From Balanoglossus misakiensis (taxonomy: Eukaryota > Hemichordata), in contig CM082592.2 in the NCBI GenBank assembly GCA_040954595.2, forward strand, positions 10,106,001-10,170,000: a DNA stretch of 64,000 bases, read 5' to 3'. A program made the translations under genes and the position numbers. The notes below the pieces were generated by a model. It saw only the letters and a list, made by a program, of their open reading frames with translations. It did not search any database and was not told where the DNA came from. Below are positions 61,601 through 64,000 of the stretch, piece by piece (the stretch's first letter is position 1; the number at the start of each line of letters is the position of its first letter).

Positions 61601-63083
61601 TGTAAGAGTTCAAGTTAGGACAGTGTTTTTCAAATTTCTTGGCCAGAAATTTCAGAAAGTCTTTCATGTCTTCCTCTTTCATTTTCAGTTGTTCTTCGTA
61701 AGGTTTCTTCCACAATGGTGATACTGCATTATTTAGCCTAGAACAGAAGGAAAACAAACATTTTGGTCATAATTGGCTGCATCATTAAAGGTATACATTC
61801 ACCTTGGCATAGTTTGTATTACACTCTTTTATATCAAACCGTTTCAAGTCACCAATCAGTGCCTGGTTGATTACCTTTCATGGAGTGGTATACTGTCATC
61901 CAACAGCATGCTGCTTTTATCTTCTCCCTTTCTCATCTTCCTTTGCGATTCTGAATCTTTGGAGTCTGCTTTCCTCTTCTGAACATTTCTGATGAGAGGG
62001 TCTTGAGTTGGATTGGCTTTCTGATTGTGTTTAAGAAATAATGCAATCACTTATTCTCCATTCAGATATGATATTTGTCAAAGCATCTTACAATATATCC
62101 ATTTTAATAATTTTATGTTGTTAAAAGTATCATCAGTCTGAGTGTACAGGTAATTTACCTTTGCTGTGAGTTGACATTTCTTCCAGGTATATCCATTTAC
62201 AGCTTGTAAGGCAAACTCTCTATCTTCGTCACATCTATGGAAAAACAATTGGCTGGAATGGGATGGGGCTTATAGAAATGGAAGTACCGGTAGTGCAAAT
62301 TTAAATGGGAAATATCATTTATCAATATCAATCATTGACCATTTTTTTTTACCTGAAAGTGACAAAACAGTAAGTTGCACGGTTCAAGATTTTGATTTTG
62401 TTTGGCTTTAGCTTGAGCTGGTTGGTCAGCATTTTCTTCAGTTGCTGTGTAGAGAATTATGATGGTATAAAAATTATGTTCAAAAAGAATAGTTCATTTT
62501 GCAGCCAGTCATTCATACTTATCAGTTGTGACTATCTATCATGTGCCTGATAGTACTTGCATTACTAACAATATTGTGAATCTATTCCAATCGTCTAGTT
62601 TTCCCCATTTATCTAAATACCAACATACTTGATTCAGGGCTACACCGCCAATATCAATATCCCTGGACGCAGTAGAAAAAACTGTGACAATTACATGTAA
62701 CATACCCCATGCCCATAATGCTTTGGCAAATTATTCACTTCAATTTTGTAGATTTCTGATGTAAATTCTTGTCTTCTGGTGTAGGATAATGGATCACTTT
62801 CATCATAATCGTGTTTTTCACTGACATCCTCAGATTGCTTTTCATCTTCCACATCCTCATCTTTTGGAATTGCTTCAACTTTTATTTCTTTTTTCACAAT
62901 TTTGTATATTTCTGATGTAAATTCTTCTCTTCTGGTGTAGGATAATGGATCACTTTCATCATAATCTTGTTTTTCACTGGCATGGTTTTCATCATTCACA
63001 TCCTCATCTTTTGGAATTGCTTCAACTTTTACTTCTTTTTTCACTGTCACTGCCAGTCCAACATCATCTACGCCCGTTTCCAT
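58662..63083 (-). CDS. TRMT2A: tRNA (uracil-5-)-methyltransferase homolog A
   Basis: SAM-dependent enzyme forming m5U54 in tRNA. Sixteen exons on the minus strand: 63083-62706, 62444-62353, 62234-62159, 62020-61875, 61737-61588, 61465-61417, 61300-61237, 61086-61051, 60894-60677, 60490-60387, 60279-60158, 60010-59889, 59760-59685, 59559-59440, 59302-59206, 58965-58662; all phases match, 717 residues (human 625). An RRM (about 111-185, [12 protein letters not shown]...YCFVTFR) marks TRMT2A rather than TRMT2B. The catalytic part has [37 protein letters not shown] and [12 protein letters not shown]; the usual SCNP motif reads SCSP here, with the nucleophile Cys kept. An acidic tail follows the conserved end [10 protein letters not shown]. 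Residues 15-63 and 64-115 are a tandem repeat. Start chosen at a good Kozak ATG in the open frame; the frame is open further upstream. Confidence 0.96.
59133..59200. repeat. Family 1 element, partial copy d
   Basis: CCCTTTCACCACCATGGTTT is identical to the left end of copy a; the right end is not recognisable. Lies in a TRMT2A intron. Confidence 0.5.
60280..60386 (-). other. TRMT2A: GC-AG intron in TRMT2A
   Basis: The donor reads AAAG|GCAAGT and the acceptor TTTTTACAG. No GT at this place keeps the frame, and conserved sequence on both sides joins in phase. GC-AG introns are a known minority class; the rest of this donor is a perfect consensus, as is usual for them. Confidence 0.85.
62741..63043 (-). 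repeat. TRMT2A: Two-copy tandem repeat in TRMT2A exon 1
   Basis: Copies at 63043-62897 (147 bases, 49 residues) and 62896-62741 (156 bases, 52 residues), almost identical in DNA apart from a 9-base difference. Both carry [24 protein letters not shown] and EFTSEIYKI. The unit covers the acidic linker and the first strand of the RRM. Confidence 0.9.
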
Positions 63084-63860
63084 GGCAATTTCTCCCTCGT
63101 CTCCAAAATCAATCTGTATGTCCGAATAAAAAAATGTTAAGATTTCATACGCAGTTGAACGTTCGAAATGAAAAAATGGCAGACCAGATACTGGGCTTAC
63201 GGACGCTTGTACATAATGGTCGATCAACAAGCCCCTGTGTGTTCGAACTGGTGAATGTTTATCATTTGCCGTACGATCCCGTTACAACTATAAAACCCGG
63301 AAGTGAACGAAGTTCATGTTCAGCACAGAAACACTCGAAATGTTTTCCCGCAAGCAGTGATCACAGCAAAGTCGACATTTCTTTTTCAACATATCTATGC
63401 TACTTATTGATGCGTAGATGCGCATTATACATACATACCCTAGTTACAGGCAAGATCGCAGCCGGAACTTTTATTCGGAAACAGATTCACACATGGAGCC
63501 CCCGTTGCCTCGTTTTGAAAAATGGGAAAGCTCCAACCGCCTAGCTTAGTAAAACTGGCCAAAATTGACATGAGTACCAAAAACTCGGTTCAACCACAAA
63601 AACACGGCATTTTGTATGGTGTGAAATTTGCCTAAAGTGTATTCCAGAAAACATGTTGACAATTATGCGTATATCCCTCTTTTAATGATATCAAAAGCCA
63701 ATGTTTCTGTACAGAATCTAGGATAAATATGTGTTATTTACGCTAAGTTAAGGGTGCTTTATCAAGCGGGAAGCCGCCATCGCGATAACTAGACGTCTAT
63801 CGAAGTGAGCGGTATCATTGGTTAACTTATATTTTTTATCCGTCATCATCTGAAATTATC
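63084..63860. promoter_or_regulatory. Divergent promoter region TRMT2A / next gene
   Basis: 777 bases between opposed start codons. The TRMT2A reading frame remains open to about 63230, so part may be 5' UTR or extra N-terminus of TRMT2A. A GCCGCCATC word at 63773-63781 is a YY1-like site near the presumed start of the + transcript. Confidence 0.45.
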
Positions 63861-63875
63861 ATGGCAGAGGAAAAG
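63861..63875 (+). CDS. First coding exon of a gene running off the right edge (possibly RANBP1)
   Basis: ATG GCA GAG GAA AAG followed by a strong donor GTAAGG encodes MAEEK. Too short to identify by sequence. Human TRMT2A has RANBP1 head-to-head on its other side, and that protein also begins with a short Ala/Lys N-terminus (MAAAK), so RANBP1 is the leading guess from synteny alone. Confidence 0.5.
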
Positions 63876-64000
63876 GTAAGGATGAAAAGATATCTTGTCA
63901 TACTTTTGGAAGAGATATTTGGATGCATTTTGTTTCGTGAATCTGAGAACATCGAAGTGTATTTTTCATTCATTCACCGGTAGATTTCAGCATGGGTTTA

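Noticed and set aside
62596-62690. Extra TRMT2A exon between the first and second exons
   Set aside because: A small open segment with splice-like ends exists, but joining it in phase to the first exon gives a stop. Direct joining of 62706 to 62444 restores the RRM.
1-64000. CRISPR arrays, bacterial operons, rRNA, tRNA genes
   Set aside because: None seen. The gene structure is eukaryotic with spliceosomal introns; no tRNA cloverleaf or regularly spaced repeats were noticed by eye.

Overview
This 64 kb window is nuclear DNA from an animal. The genes are split by GT-AG introns of mostly 90-700 bases, the spacers are AT-rich, and the products are animal-specific (a CENP-Q-like kinetochore protein, a moonraker/KIAA0753-like centriolar protein, a testis-specific-kinase-like kinase, selenoprotein H). 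The compact introns, the short palindromic repeats and the divergent sequence point to a marine invertebrate, perhaps a deuterostome such as a hemichordate or lancelet relative. The species cannot be fixed from sequence alone. Gene models were built by joining exons on reading phase and splice sites and by recognising protein families; no database search was run.

Layout: RSKR-like kinase (+, 5' end not found, to 4788); COX6A (-, 7475-8510); AIFM3-like Rieske/FAD oxidoreductase (+, 9723 or 10008 to 16242); MRPL57 (-, 16911-17766); TSSK-like kinase with a long tail (+, 18439-21661); PPIL2 (-, 22393-27370); an unrecognised membrane protein (+, 27986-29810); CENPQ-like (-, 31203-33175); RFC2 (+, 33598-35852); a weak two-exon candidate (+, 36526-37011); CCDC74-like (-, 39175-45471); KIAA0753/moonraker-like (+, 46958-53372); selenoprotein H (+, 55615-57228) with an in-frame UGA and a SECIS-like hairpin; TRMT2A (-, 58662-63083); and the first exon of a further + gene (63861-63875), possibly RANBP1.

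Architecture: every minus-strand gene has a plus-strand gene head-to-head on its right, giving six divergent pairs. Several partners share a plausible theme: CENPQ with RFC2 (chromosome cycle), CCDC74 with KIAA0753 (spindle, centriole, cilium). AIFM3, a TSSK, PPIL2 and TRMT2A (with RANBP1) all lie in human 22q11.2, so part of that linkage seems ancient.

Most notable observations: (1) two adjacent 116-base exons in the AIFM3-like gene that encode alternative versions of the NAD(P)H-binding segment and look mutually exclusive; (2) a possible second, mitochondrial-type N-terminus on the same gene, in frame upstream of a myristoylation-type start; (3) selenoprotein H with both its UGA codon and a SECIS candidate, plus an unusually long acidic AT-hook extension; (4) a recent 52-residue internal duplication in TRMT2A; (5) short inverted-repeat element families.
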